Below, piece after piece: positions 42,390-54,715 of a stretch of 64,000 bases of DNA; the first letter of the stretch is position 1, and each line of letters opens with the position of its first letter. The DNA comes from Stomorhina lunata (taxonomy: Eukaryota; Arthropoda; Insecta; Diptera; Rhiniidae): the NCBI GenBank assembly GCA_933228675.1, contig OW121740.1:38795492-38859491 (forward strand), given 5' to 3'. A program made the translations under genes and the position numbers. A model generated the notes under the pieces. The model had not been told where the DNA came from. It saw only the letters and a list, made by a program, of their open reading frames with translations, and did no database searches.

Positions 42390-43719
42390 GGTCGGAAACC
42401 TAAGAACTTGGCTGGTAAGTTTTGATGCATCCATCAACCGCACAGCACTGCACTATCGGACCATTGTTTTTTTTCGGTCTCTGTAAACATCAGTGATGAA
42501 AAAAGTGACCAACAAAGTAAACCGGTAAATCACGGAAGTTCTACAATGATGAAATTATGAAACTACTTGAAAAAAGTGAAAAAATTATCATCTGGCCTAC
42601 ACGCTTCTGCACGATCTATCTGAGGTCTCGAATAATAATACTTGTTCAAAAACTGACCGATGTAAGGGTTATCAACTTTATAAAGGTTTAATTGGTGAAC
42701 CCATCAAGCTCTTATTTGATATAATTTTAACAGTCAAACAAATCGTATCACTAAAAACATTTCAATTTACATTAAAAAGTGCTATGTTATTTAACATAGT
42801 CTGTTAAATATTATTAACATTAGTGTTTACAGATAAATAAAAAATGTAAGTAAAACCAATTCAGCTGATAAGTTAGCATTAACATACAATTTTAAATCAA
42901 ACTAACATTAATACCACTAAGACAAATTCTAAAGCATAACTTAGGGCTTTTGTTTTAAATTTTTTTAAATTAAAATGGTTTGGTTAAAAAATTTTGCTGT
43001 TTTTTGTTTAATTTTGAAAATAATTGTAAATATAAATAAAAAACAAGTGAGATGGATATAAAAGATCTTAGAACCTTAAAATGAGCAATTTTTAATAAAT
43101 TTGCAATTAGTTTTAGTAATGCACTTTTCCAATTACATAACAAACAAAATAATATATTAATAACAAAACTCTAAATATAAAAAAACATAAATCAAAAGTT
43201 CTTAGAAATATAACGAAAGTATATTTATGTATGAATATTAAAAAATATAAAAAAATTCCTATTAATGGCGAATTGATTTCACGAAAGGACCAACAATTAT
43301 TTCCTAGAAAGATTTTACAACTTGAACGGGTTTTTATTAACAATAAAACTAAAAAAAAATTATTAGATTTTTATTAATAAGCAATTATTTAATGTAAATG
43401 AATTTAAAGACAACAAAGAAAACTAAATAAAAAATGGATCAATTATTTTGTTCTTAAGAATAATGAAAATATATTTTTGAATCAATGTAAATTTTAGTCC
43501 TAAAACAGTTTAATTAATATTTAAAAATCATTGTTCATTAGAGAAAACAAAAAAAAAGTATTCTTTAAAGCTAAATAAAATGTATAATAAATGTTAGATG
43601 ACCAAACTAGAAGATTTTAATTCGATTCAAACTAAAAATAAATCAATATAATTCATTAAAATGCGAATAAATTTTATACTTGTGTTTTATTAAAAGGATT
43701 TGTTCTAAAAAATTAACAA
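42390..43719. other. Intergenic AT-rich sequence
   Basis: No gene or element is recognised between the retrotransposon fragment and family D. Short ORFs here are low-complexity. Confidence 0.6.
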
Positions 43720-44390
43720 AGTGCAAAAACTGGGGTCATATTGCATTTGGCATTACAATCTTTTTGGCAAATATTTGTAGCATACTTATAGGATGTTTAA
43801 AATTGTATCTTGTAAAATGTTGAAATCAATTTATGTTATAAATTATTTAGATTATCTTAAAAGTATGTTATATAAAAGTTCCTGAATTATCTTAGTCTTC
43901 GATCGATATGACATTTTCGACTAAATCGCCAAATGCACTTCACATAGTTATGAGAATTTATGGACTCATATTGAAGTGATACATTTTTTGGACTAGATCC
44001 CCAAACATATCTCCCGTAAAAACCAGGTTAATACAATTGTAAATGATAGAGATGTTACAACAACTGGGGCCAAATTACGGCACTCGATATCGATCGAAAT
44101 CTTAGACATTTACAAAATATTTGTATAGCATACTTTAAGTATAATTAAAATTATTTAAAAGATCCACATTTTACTATATTTTTTGAAGTTATTTGCCAAA
44201 AGATGAACAATAGTAAAAGAGTTTTAATTGAACAATATATATTTTTAAAAACGAATCAAAATGGATACCAAATTTCAATGAACTTTTTGCATCGAAGTAA
44301 CTTTGAACATCCCTAAAGTATACTTCACAATATTCGCTTAAAAGTCTGAGTTTTCGATCGATATCGAATGCGGAAATTTTGGCACTGATC
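43720..44390. repeat. Dispersed repeat family D, second copy
   Basis: It contains the family D edge modules at 44150-44385 and, upstream, related phrases such as AACTGGGGCCAAATTACGGC and TCGATATCGATCGAAATC. The middle segment seen in the 35905 copy is absent. Confidence 0.6.
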
Positions 44391-44424
44391 TTAAATGTAC
44401 GTGTAGTATTTCCAACTATTTAGA

Positions 44425-44475
44425 TAAAAGAGGCCCTATGCTCCACTGGGAGTCAAGGATAACAGAAGAAGATAA
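44425..44475 (+). mobile_element. RTE 3'-end fragment
   Basis: About 50 bp with GAGGCCCTATGCTCCACTGG then GAGTCAAGGATAACAG, the end of an RTE ORF2 (EALCSTGSQG then stop) and its 3' tail. A severely 5'-truncated copy in plus orientation. Confidence 0.7.
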
Positions 44476-44677
44476 TAGAAAACGTTTTCAAGAATTATGA
44501 ATATACTTTTAAAATTTAATTTATTTCTTAAATTGGAAATCGTGAAGTTATTATGTATTCAAGTTTGTCTACATATTTGGTTTAACAATGGAATTTAAAT
44601 AGTTGACCAAAGATAGGAATATTAAGCTTAACTAATTATAAATACATTCTGCCATTAAAACCAGCCACCAAGGGAAT

Positions 44678-44738
44678 CTAAAATAAAAATTAAATGTTTT
44701 TGTTTAGCAAAGCTTTAGAAAAAATTAAATATTCTCAC
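44678..44738 (-). other. Possible 61-bp intron in the RabGGTA 3' UTR
   Basis: On the minus strand, 31 bp after the RabGGTA stop, AAG|GTGAGAAT could be a donor and TTATTTTAG an acceptor at 44678, which gives a fly-sized small intron. A minus-strand AATAAA lies at 44520-44525. This is inferred from splice motifs only. Confidence 0.35.
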
Positions 44739-44768
44739 CTTCTTTTTGTCAATTTAAGGCAATCCACT

Positions 44769-46274
44769 TTAAATCTTATTAAAAGTCTTCAAATCCCCAT
44801 AACGTTTAACCAGTTCCTCGGAAAGTTTCAGCTCATCTGCAATAACTAAATACTGGCAATCGGTAAGGCACGTTAATTGTTCCTCTTGAGATAAATCCAA
44901 TTTGGCTGGTATTTCTTCATTATTTTGAGACCATTGCAATAAGGATTTTTGTAGAATCCATCTCGAGGCCAAGTCTTTGTAATAGTTTTCTCTTAAGGGG
45001 TCAACAATTTGTAGCTTTTTTAGATGCTCCAAAGACTTTTGATGGTACTCTAGACTGTCTATGGCTCTCATTAGTAAAGCCGATGTTAAAAGACACCATT
45101 TGCTGTCCGGCTCGTATTCCAAAAGACTTTCACATGATTCTAATTGAGATTTTAATTCGGTTAAAACATCATTTGTATAAGAGCTGGAGTGGGCTAAAGC
45201 ATGGAAATAGTATTTGTCTTGATTGAAGTCTTTTAAATCCAAAACAATTTTAAAATCTCCACAGGCTTCTACTTCCAAATGTTGAAAGTCTTTACAATCT
45301 TCTATTTTTTCTAGACTCAAGAAAGCCGTGTCCGATACTTTGTTATTTAAAGACGCAAATTGTTTTAACTCTAATTTCCGGTTAGGGCCTTTCAGCACCA
45401 GCTTTAAACCCTCCAAGGTAATGGGTTTAGTAAATGCTATCACTGCCTTTTGCTGACTGCAACGAAAAGCCGCCACAGCTAGTTCGGGTTGCGAATAACC
45501 CAATAACCATCTTTGATAGAACCAAGCAGAACTATCATTAGGATCCGTAAATGCTGCGGTTAAAACCATTTCCAACTCCTCCTTGAGTTTATGTTCACTC
45601 ATGGGACGTTTGGGTTTGGCATCGCCCTCATAAGGATAGAGTACAGGCAGTAGAAGACTTCGATGATGCCAAGAAGAATAATTAGAAAAGTTTATTTTAA
45701 TTTTTTCAGTGCAAAAGTCCAGCTCGTCTTTTTTGGCCACTTCGGCTTTCTCCACCACATAACGTCTATAGTCCCAGGTATGGAAGTTGCGTTCATCCAT
45801 TTTTAAGTATTTGTTACACAATAAAACTTCTCTTTGCCAATTTGCTTGGGGCGATTGTTCCAATAGCCAGGAGCGATGATGCCATATATTGTAGCTTTTG
45901 GGATTGACCAGTAAACATTGTTCAGTTAACGATATCTCAGTCTCAAAAACTTTCTGTATAGTTTCCTTAACATCTTGAGCTTGTTCCTTGCTTTCCTCTA
46001 AATCCCCTTCAACTTTCAATTTCTCCTCTTCTTTCAACTTATTGACTTTGGCCAAAATGCACTCCCTTCTTATATTCCACAAAGTTGAGACATCAGGATT
46101 TCGTTGCAATATTGGGGTGGTGTACATCAACATTTCATCATCGTATTCCAGAATTTTTCGCTTGCTCATGATTTTCGTCATGGCTGCCTTGTAGGCTTTA
46201 ACCTTTAAGGCCTGTTCCTTCTTTTTGCGCTCTCGTTCTTCTTCGGTGGTTCTTATTTTCAAACGTCCATGCAT
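44769..46274 (-). CDS. RabGGTA: Geranylgeranyl transferase type-2 subunit alpha
   Basis: This is a single 501-codon ORF without introns. The protein is the alpha subunit of Rab geranylgeranyl transferase. With the beta subunit and the Rab escort protein it attaches geranylgeranyl groups to C-terminal cysteines of Rab GTPases in the cytosol, allowing their membrane attachment. The N-terminus MHGRLKIRTTEEERERKKKE is typical of the family. Prenyltransferase alpha repeats (Trp-x-x-Arg pattern) are visible as TLWNIRREC (about residue 64), YNIWHHRSWLLE (about 128), FHTWDYRRYVVE (about 163), YSSWHHRSLLLP (about 198) and SAWFYQRWLLGY (about 248). The length is shorter than the mammalian protein, which has an added leucine-rich repeat domain. 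The start is the first ATG of the open frame. The gene runs convergently toward cno. Confidence 0.97.
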   Translation of the reverse strand: MHGRLKIRTTEEERERKKKEQALKVKAYKAAMTKIMSKRKILEYDDEMLMYTTPILQRNPDVSTLWNIRRECILAKVNKLKEEEKLKVEGDLEESKEQAQDVKETIQKVFETEISLTEQCLLVNPKSYNIWHHRSWLLEQSPQANWQREVLLCNKYLKMDERNFHTWDYRRYVVEKAEVAKKDELDFCTEKIKINFSNYSSWHHRSLLLPVLYPYEGDAKPKRPMSEHKLKEELEMVLTAAFTDPNDSSAWFYQRWLLGYSQPELAVAAFRCSQQKAVIAFTKPITLEGLKLVLKGPNRKLELKQFASLNNKVSDTAFLSLEKIEDCKDFQHLEVEACGDFKIVLDLKDFNQDKYYFHALAHSSSYTNDVLTELKSQLESCESLLEYEPDSKWCLLTSALLMRAIDSLEYHQKSLEHLKKLQIVDPLRENYYKDLASRWILQKSLLQWSQNNEEIPAKLDLSQEEQLTCLTDCQYLVIADELKLSEELVKRYGDLKTFNKI

Positions 46275-46535
46275 TTTGTTTGTATTTATTAGTTAAAGAA
46301 TTATTTATAAAATAACAAAAATTATCAATAAACTCTTGTTGAAGTGGGGATGACAAATTTAGTTTTTTTTTTTCATCTAAATGTCAGTTGTTTTTTTTTT
46401 TGACATTTGTGCCAATTTTTTCTCAGCTGTTTGTTAGTTTTACAGCGGTTGATATTTTGTGACAAGAAACAACAGCTGTTAAGTATTTAACAGTGGATGA
46501 TTTAAAAGCCGGTATGTATATAACAGCTGAGATTT
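46275..46535. promoter_or_regulatory. RabGGTA upstream region with three CAGCTG boxes
   Basis: CAGCTG E-box palindromes lie at 46424-46429, 46473-46478 and 46524-46529, spaced 49 and 51 bp. The middle one sits in a longer palindrome, AACAGCTGTT. No clear TATA box is seen. Whether the boxes act on RabGGTA or on an unseen divergent transcript is unknown. Confidence 0.4.
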
Positions 46536-47159
46536 GTTTACATGTTTTTGTTGCTGCTTTGTTTACAGTAATGTTCACCCAGCAAGTAAATTTATGAGAG
46601 ATTCATAACCAATAGAAAAAGTAAAATAACTTATCAAACTTTTTGTTATTATTTTGAATATACGATAAATTCAATTAATATTTTATAATAAATATTTTAC
46701 ATTAAATGACTTGATGAATTACATTAAATAAATTACTATTGAAATCATTTAAGAATTATGAGACGTAAGGAATTTATACTGAAAAGTGTAATTTCTATTA
46801 AAAATATTATATTGGAAAAATTTCTAAATGTAATTAATACCTATTTCTAAGTAAAAAAAGTTATTTAAAAAAATATTTTTATATCGAAAAATTTTTAAAG
46901 CAAAAATATCAAAATAAAATGATGTCAAGTTGTGTTAAATCTAAAAATGTGGATCAAACTGGAAAAAAGCTGCTACGCTAGTTGGTATTGTTAGTAAAAT
47001 ATTTGGACTAAATTCGGTTTCCGACCGTACATTGACCTGTTTGCCCAAAGATTAAATCTAAAGGTCCTCTGTTCTAACTATATGAAATTTCATTTAAGTA
47101 TCTATAACCGTTTAAAAGTTACGGGGTTATTTTCGAAATAAAAACCTCCTCATCTTTTG
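46536..47159. other. Intergenic AT-rich sequence
   Basis: No gene is seen. Phrases near 46970-47080 resemble decayed parts of family B. Confidence 0.5.
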
Positions 47160-49065
47160 AATTATTTAAAACTTATCTTTAATTTAGGTGTATACCAATC
47201 GACTCAAAATCACTCCCTGAGTTGCTTTAACGATGACCGTTTAAGCTTGTTATTATTGTACAGGTCGTAACTTTATAAATAATTTGATGATGGCACGTGC
47301 TCATATTTTAGTCCAAGGACGAACCGTATACTTTTTTTTTTGGAAAAAAAATCTGATTACTATTTCAGGTACCTCCCACAGGGATGCCTTCCCGGAATAG
47401 AGTTTTTGGGCCTTTACAGCTACAAATTTTGTTCTTCTAACCTTAATCAGTATACCTAATTTTGTAGGAATCGGCCCATACTTCCCATACAAGACACATT
47501 CTCAAAAGAAGTTTAAATACCAATAAAAACACTAAAACGCTTACAAATCTAAAGATAAATGCATTTTATTATTAAACTTATAAATGTTTTGTAAATATAA
47601 ACCTATAACCGAAATTTGGTAATAATCGATCCAAAATTGACCCTAGCCGCTATGTCGGGCCCTTAGCCCGAAATGACATAAATCTACTTAAATCTCAAAA
47701 TTTTGAAAACGTAGCACATAGTATACATTTAGGTAAAAATCAAAAAGTTTTTATTACTTTGAAACCGACTTTCAACTCGAATAATATTTGTACCCTTAGG
47801 AGTTAGGAAAATCTAATTACAGATCTTAAACTCACAAAAAGTTCTGTATACTGAACGCAATATCTTTGTTGCGCAAATTTGCGCTTCTACGCGCAATTGG
47901 CATGCAAATTTAGAAAAGCGTAAAAAAATCAAGTTTTTCTTCATATTTCGTCCTCTTTTGCATTCGTTTTAACATTTGGGCCCAAGTCGTTGTTCTACGA
48001 AATAGACACCACACTTAGGGAATAAATCCACTTTCCTCTTAATTTTAACTTTGTCACTTCTAATACTAGTTAATGGCTGCCAAAATTTGAAGCTCGTTTT
48101 CGCCACTTTTTAATTTTTTTTCGCATATTTTTTGGCCGCCTCAAAGAATTTCAAAAAAATAGATAACGATTTGTAGATCTTTCAATTTCGCATCGTTTGA
48201 TATATATCTCGCTAATGTGCTCTTTATAGGTATAATATACGACAGGTGTAAATGAGGAGTTTTTGAGCGTAAATTTTTCAAAATACCGGTTTTTCGTGGA
48301 GCATACTCGCAAATATGAATAAAAATTTCCAAACTACCGCATAAACCGAGTTTTTTGCCATTTAGCACCTAAAAGCAAAAGCGCACCAAAAAATCATTGT
48401 TTGCTAAAATTTAATGAAGATTTTAAAAATCGTGCAAATTGGTTTAAATGGTTTTAGATTGCAAACTAAGACAAAATCACATAATGCATGAAAGCGATGT
48501 CATTTATAACCGATTTGCATCAAAAGTTTTTCAAAAATCTCTTTATTAACTGAGAACGCGAAGGTTTTTATCTAAAAACATTTTAATGAAGCACATCGCG
48601 AATTTAGCTCAAAAATGATCAGGAATGGTCTTAAAACTATTCCTAAAAAAAGCTTTACCTTAGATCTGAAGCGCACCAAAATATTATAAGGATTAATGAT
48701 TTGACGAGCAAAATAAGGTAGCAGAATTTCATTTCAGACTCACATTTTGTAAAATTTCGCGAAAATCGCGGTTAAAAAAAAAATATTGTTAAAAAATATT
48801 TGTTTCACTTGCATAATTGCATTAAAATCATTAACGCGAACGGATTTTACATTCACTAAGCTCCTTTAATAGAACCCCAAAAAAAATTTAGTGCGCGATG
48901 AAATTTTTTTTTAATTCCGAAAATTAAAACTATTTGATTTTTGTCCATATGTATGTCTCAAAGACTTAACAAAAATTTGTTAAATTGTTTTTGCATACTT
49001 GACCTTAGTAGTGAAGGGTATCATAAAGTCGGGCTTGACCGACTATAGCTTTTCTTACTTGTTTA
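47160..49065 (+). repeat. Dispersed repeat family A, copy 4, with a 1.3-kb insert
   Basis: The left part (about 47160-47660) carries family A modules such as GTACAGGTCGTAACTTTA and CTCCCACAGGG. The terminus GTCGGGCTTGACCGACTATA then TTACTTGTTT is at about 49030-49063. Between about 47700 and 48990 lies sequence absent from other copies. It includes GCGCAAATTTGCGC near 47874 and several GCGCACCAAA phrases (48382, 48671), probably another unclassified insertion. No coding capacity. Confidence 0.55.
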
Positions 49066-50510
49066 AATTTCAACTTTAATTTATCTTTTTTATAATTTAA
49101 GCCACTAAAGTTAGCAAAAAACCAGCGAAAGGGAAAACAAATTCATTGGGGAAAACATAAAAGAATATGTCCATAAAATAACACAATTTATAAAATAGGT
49201 ATTTCCGTTTCAAGCGGAAATGAAATACGAAATGAGATCCTTATGCATGCACGTTTGTATGTACATATGTAAATGTATGTGTGTAAAAAACTGGTGTTTT
49301 ATCCGTGCGTATAAATCAATAACCCTAAAAACAGGCAATACAAATTATGAGATATTTTACATATTTCTTTTTTATTTCCTGCAGTAACTCTGACTATTTA
49401 CCCGTAAAGGCAATAAATTTAATATTTTAATGAAATCCTTCGAGAAGGAAAAAAACTAAAAAGATATTAAAAAAAAGAAATGAAAAAAATAGTAGTATTT
49501 ATGAAGGATATTAGACAAGCACAGGTGCTGTATGTTTTCAAAAGGACTTAAGGCTAAAGTAAAATAAATATCTAACAATCATTCAAACTACACACATACA
49601 TACTTACTACATGTACAAATACTTAAACAAGAATCCTTCATACTGTCAATGACGCAGGATGGCATGTGTTAATCAAATAAAAACGACAGTTTGTTTTCTG
49701 TGTCTTCTTGTCTTCAAATAAATAAGATTTGAAGATGAAAAAATAAAAATGAATAAATCTAAATGAAAATAAAATAAATATTTTGGAAAAGAATGTAAAA
49801 TATAAAAATCATATCAACTTATTGACTTTTTGATAAAAAGGAACAGGAAACGAACAGGAAGAAAAGAAAATATTTTAGAGTTTCTGATGTAAAATCAGTG
49901 AAGCAGTTTGTAAACAAATGTTGCACAGTGGGCTAAGAAAGATGTGAATTATAATTTTTACCATTTCAAAAATGAAAATTTTCCCATTAACCTTTTTAAG
50001 TCCTTTTCAAGGTCCTTGAAATGTCTAGATATATGTATGTAAAACTTTCCCTTTACCCACTGTGCACTACCTTAAAAAAGGATGAAAATACATCAAATAG
50101 TACACAAAATATATCTTAAATTTTTCTCAAATAACAAGAACAAAGGACACCATTAAATTGTGTCCTTAAGGCTGTTTTCTTCGCAAATAACATATTGAAT
50201 AGAAAATAAAACGAGGACGACAAAAACAATAATAAAACATACAAAAATATTCAACATTTATCAAAGTCAATAGTTAATATGTATTGAACAAAAACAATAT
50301 ATGATATACGAAACGTATGGAAAAATGGTGATGTATAACACCCTCTTACCCGCCAACATTCACGGAATTGTTTTATTGATCAACTTCTTTGACTTTCAAA
50401 AAGATGAACACAAAAGAAAAAAATGAAACAAAAAAATATTTTATGAGAGACATATACATACAATACATAAGGATACGCTTTATTTGAATCAGGGATTCTA
50501 GACACTTTAT
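49066..50510. other. Intergenic AT-rich sequence
   Basis: No gene is seen. Small alternating GTATGTACATATG simple sequence occurs near 49250. A short inverted pair of CACAGTGGG termini is listed separately at 49924-50064. Confidence 0.5.
49924..50064. mobile_element. Possible 141-bp MITE with CACAGTG ends
   Basis: The sequence begins CACAGTGGGCTAAGAAAG and ends CTTTCCCTTTACCCACTGTG, so CACAGTGGG termini face each other with a related AAAG motif just inside. These are the same terminal 9 bp as in the 4.35-kb Transib-like element. No convincing 5-bp target duplication is seen, so the assignment is weak. Confidence 0.35.
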
Positions 50511-50514
50511 AGAA

Positions 50515-51730
50515 AATCTTACGAAAATTGATTATTTGCAGCAAATTTTCGAAAATTGACTTATTCTAGGAAATTTTTTAAAAATTTATTATTTATAGAA
50601 AATTTTCGAAAATTTACTATTTATAGGAAATTTTTCGAAAATTTACTATTTATAGGAAATTTTTCGAAAATTGACTATTTATAGGAAATTTTTCGAAAAT
50701 TGACTATTTATAGGAAAATTTTTTAAAATTGACTATTTATAGGAAATTTTTCGAAAATTGACTATTTATAGGAAATTTTTCGAAAATTGACTATTTATAG
50801 GAAATTTTTCGAAAATTGACTATTTATAGGAAATTTTTCGAAAATTGACTATTTATAGGAAATTTTTTGAACATTGACTATTTATAGGAAATTTTTCGAA
50901 AATTGACTATTTATAGGAAATTTTTCGAAAAAAAATTTACTATTTACTATCTACTCATAGAGAATTTTTCGAAAATTGACTATTTATAGGAAATTTTTCG
51001 AAAATTGACTATTAACAGGAAATTTTTCGAAAATTGACTATTAAAAGGAAATTTTTCGAAAATTGACTATTTATAGGAAAATTTTCAAATATTGACTATT
51101 TATAGGAAATTTTTCGAAAATGGACTTTTATAGGAAATTTTTCGAAAATTTACTTTTTTTTAGGAAATTTTTCGAAAATTTACTTTTAATAGGAAATTTT
51201 TCGAAGATTGACTATTTATAGGAAATTTTTCGAAAATTGACTATTTATAGGGAATTTCTCGAAAATTTACTATTTATATATTTGAAAAATTTACTATAAA
51301 TAGTAAATTTTTGGAAAATTTATTATTTACTCTTATAGGAAATTTTTCAAAAATTTACTATTTATAGGAAATTTTTCAAAAATTTACTACTTATAGGAAA
51401 TTTTTCAAAAATTTACTATTTACTATCTACTCATAGAGAATTTTTCGAAAATTGACTATTTATAGGAAAATTTTCGAAAATTGACTATTAACAGGAAATT
51501 TTTCGAAAATTGACTATTAAAAGGAAATTTTTCGAAAATTGACTACTTATAGGAAAATTTTCAAAAATTGACTATTTATAGGAAATTTTTCGAAAATGGA
51601 CTTTTTATAGGAAATTTTTCGAAAATTTACTTTTTATAGGAAATTTTTCGAAAATTGACTATTTATAGGAAATTTTTCGAAAATTGACTATTTATAGGAA
51701 ATTTTTCGAAAATTGACTATTTATAGGAAG
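50515..51730. repeat. 29-bp minisatellite, about 42 copies
   Basis: The unit is close to GAAAATTGACTATTTATAGG plus AAATTTTTC (29 bp), with TTTTCGAAAA at the joints. A block at about 50936-51180 with distinctive variants (TACTATCTACTCATAGAG, then ATTAACAGG, then ATTAAAAGG units) recurs in the same order at about 51412-51660, offset 476 bp, showing a multi-unit duplication inside the array. Confidence 0.95.
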
Positions 51731-53249
51731 CTTTCATATTTAAAAAAAAGAAGTTTCGAATTCTAATTATTCAAAAATCATATTTAATATTAGAATACTT
51801 AGAAGGATCACCAGCAAATCATCATCCTTTTTGTTTATTCCTGCTCCTCTATAAGAAATTTTACTATAAGATAAGCCAACTGCTTCTTATCCCTGATTTA
51901 AAAGCCGGCATGTAAACATACTTACAAGTACATGATGAATAGTACTTCGTGTGGGATTATCAGCAATAACAAACAACTAAAAAAAGGACTTTTTATAAAA
52001 GTCCTTTCGAAATATGTAGATGAGTTTAAAGATGTTGTGTGTTGCCTGCTGTTAACAGCAAGAGTATGTTGGTGGTAGTTAGTTACTGGGTAGGTGTTGG
52101 CGATATTGATGATGATGACGATGGTGTTTTGTTTGTTCCTTATAAGGTTACAAGGATACTTGAAGTGTTGTTGTTGTTGTCATGGGTACACTTACATGCA
52201 TGTGTGTGGAGTTTTTGTATTTAATTTTACTTTATTTATTTTACAAACGTTACGCATCAATTTATGAATTTTTTTTGTTTGTGTTAGAGTTTTTTTATGA
52301 TGGGTATTTTTTTCGGAAGGACTAAAAGGATTATTGTATTATAATAAATGCAAAAACGTATGTAAGGGTATGACTGTTTATGTCAGTGGTGGGAGTTTCA
52401 TTCCTTGTTTTTTTTCGGAATATTCAATTAGAATAATTTGAATAGAAAACATCAGTGCACTTAAGCGTTGGCTGTTACTTATTGTAATTTGACGAAAAGA
52501 AGTGTTACTATGGAAATTTGTTTTTGAAACGTGATGTTTCATATTTTTTGTATTGTTTTTTTTTTTAACTACAAAAGGAGGAATTTTTTTTTACAGTTTC
52601 AGTATTTTTTATTTGTTATCTAAAAGGACTTTAAGTAACTTTTGTTTTAATATTAAAGATAGAGTTTGTGTATGTCTTTAATGTATGTTATCCTTTTCAT
52701 TTCCTTTCTACTAAATTTTGGTTTCCTTTTAATTAATGATTAATAGCAACGATAAATCATTCTATTAATTTCAATTTATATCGAAAGTCAGTAAAAACTG
52801 GTGGTGTGTTGGTTTAAACCATTTGTATTCATTAGCATTTCCAATATCCTTCCAATTAATTTGAAGCTAAATAAAATTAATTAAAAATCAGAAAAAATTT
52901 AATTGCTTTAATTTTTTGAAATTTGAATATTTAAAGAAAGTTTTTGCAAAACTGACTTCTGGCTACTTAAAAGGAAATTTTTACTTTTAGGGAAATATTA
53001 AAAAACTCAGCCAAAATAAAATGTGCTTTTAATATTGACTATTCGCTATTTCAAAGGAAATTTTTGAAAATACAACTTTTTTAAGGAATTTTTCAAGGTT
53101 AAGCCATCTTCTTCAGGAGTATCTCTACTTTTAGACCGATCGAATACCTTGCAACATAACCTATTTTGTGTTTACGTTTGTTTGTCAGTCGATAATCTGA
53201 GCTTTTACCTATGATTTACAAACATAATTCGTAATGATTGTGTTTGTAA
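51731..53249. other. Intergenic AT-rich sequence
   Basis: No gene or recognisable element. Short GATGATGATGACGATGG simple sequence occurs near 52110. Confidence 0.5.
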
Positions 53250-53445
53250 AATTGGTTTAATGCGAGGTTTCGATTGATTTAAAGTACAGGTCGTAATTCT
53301 AAAGATAAGTTGATTAAATTTGGCACAGATCATTTTTTTGATAGTTGGGCTTTTGAAATTAGATAAAATCGGTTTATCATTATGATTCCTCATATAGGTC
53401 CCACTTCCCGGAATTGATATTTTTGACACAAATAATAATATTTTT
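53250..53445 (+). repeat. Dispersed repeat family A, partial copy 5
   Basis: It carries the GTACAGGTCGTAATTCTAAA and GGTCCCACTTCCCGGAATTG modules in plus orientation. It stops where the inverted copy 6 begins with ACAAGTAAGAAGG, so copy 6 probably inserted into it or beside it. Confidence 0.6.
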
Positions 53446-53454
53446 TATTAAACA

Positions 53455-54200
53455 AACAAGTAAGAAGGCGCTATAGTCGGTCAAGCCCGATACCCTTCAC
53501 CACTAAAGTCAAAGGTGTTCTTTTTCCTGCATAAAGACAAATATTTGCTAAATTTTGCGGTCATACAAACATTTTCTCAAAACTTATATATTAAAGCTGT
53601 TTCCGTCGTTTGGACTTAAATGAGAGCTAGGGTTAAATGTGGACCGATTATCTCGAAATTTGGTAAATTTATTACAGTTGTTACAAAAATTATGTATGCA
53701 AAAAATAAACTTAAAATTCCCATTATCTTCAAAATTACGAGTGTTTTAGTGATTTTGTCTCATTTAGTGCGTTTTGACGGAAGAGTTTGTATGAGAGCTA
53801 TAATCAAATGTCAAATTTTATACAGTAATTTAAGTTTTCATAAGCAGTATTTGTTTTAAATTTAATGAAAAAATATTGATATGTGTGGCCAATATATCAA
53901 TTCCAGGAAGTGGGACCTATGGGAGATACAATAAATAATGGACCGATTTTGACGAATTTAAATAGCTATGGTCCCACTATCAAAAAAATATCTTTGCCAA
54001 ATTTCATCAAATTATCTTAGAATTGCGACATGTACGTTGAATACATGGTTTACAAGGTGTCCAGCCAGCCAGCCGTCCAGCCAGACGGAAGGACGGACTG
54101 ACGTCGCTAAATCGACTCAGAAAGTGATTCTAAGCCTATTGGTTGCATACATCAGCACAAACTTATAATACCCTTTCCACCTATGGTGGTTAAGGGTATA
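53455..54200 (-). repeat. Dispersed repeat family A, copy 6, inverted
   Basis: A full-length-looking copy in the opposite orientation. The left edge is ACAAGTAAGAAGGCG with TATAGTCGGTCAAGCCCGA, and the right edge is CCACCTATGGTGG. No coding capacity. Confidence 0.7.
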
Positions 54201-54484
54201 AATAGTAAATTACACTAAAAAAACGCGGGTTAGGTTGTAGGCCTTATTGAGTACAAATCGCGCATAAAAATTTAAGAAATACGTCCAAGCTTAGGAGTTA
54301 CACGCCAATTGAACGAGCCTTTGTGACATCAGGCACAATAAATAGGGTTGATAATAAGTAGTTGAAAAGTTAAAGGTTCCTTATAATAAATATTATCTAA
54401 AAAGCGCAAAAATACCTTTAAGAATTAAATAACATTGAAAAACATGTATCCACTGTTGTGGAATACAATATATGCCTTATATAT

Positions 54485-54715
54485 CATCAAGCAACTATCA
54501 AACAATCGTCAAATAAATCAAACAATCGTTAAACAATCTCCGAACAGTCGTCAAAAATCATCAAAAGTTTTCAAACTATCGTAAAACAATCGCCAACAAT
54601 TTTTTGAACAATCATCAGAGACGTCAATCATCAAACTACAATCAAACATCTTCAAACAATCATAAAGCCATTGTCAAACAATCGTTAGTCAAACCATTAA
54701 CAAAAAATAGCCAAA
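54485..54715 (+). repeat. Short-period array (AAACAATCGTC-like), left arm
   Basis: A degenerate 10-15 bp tandem built from CAAACAATCGTCAAAC and ATCATCAAAC phrases. The reverse complement of the same motif forms an array at 57335-57640. Confidence 0.8.

Noticed and set aside
47700..48990. Possible gene in the family A insert
   Set aside because: Only short frames (for example 48141-48368 minus) with no motif or codon bias; better treated as an unclassified insertion.
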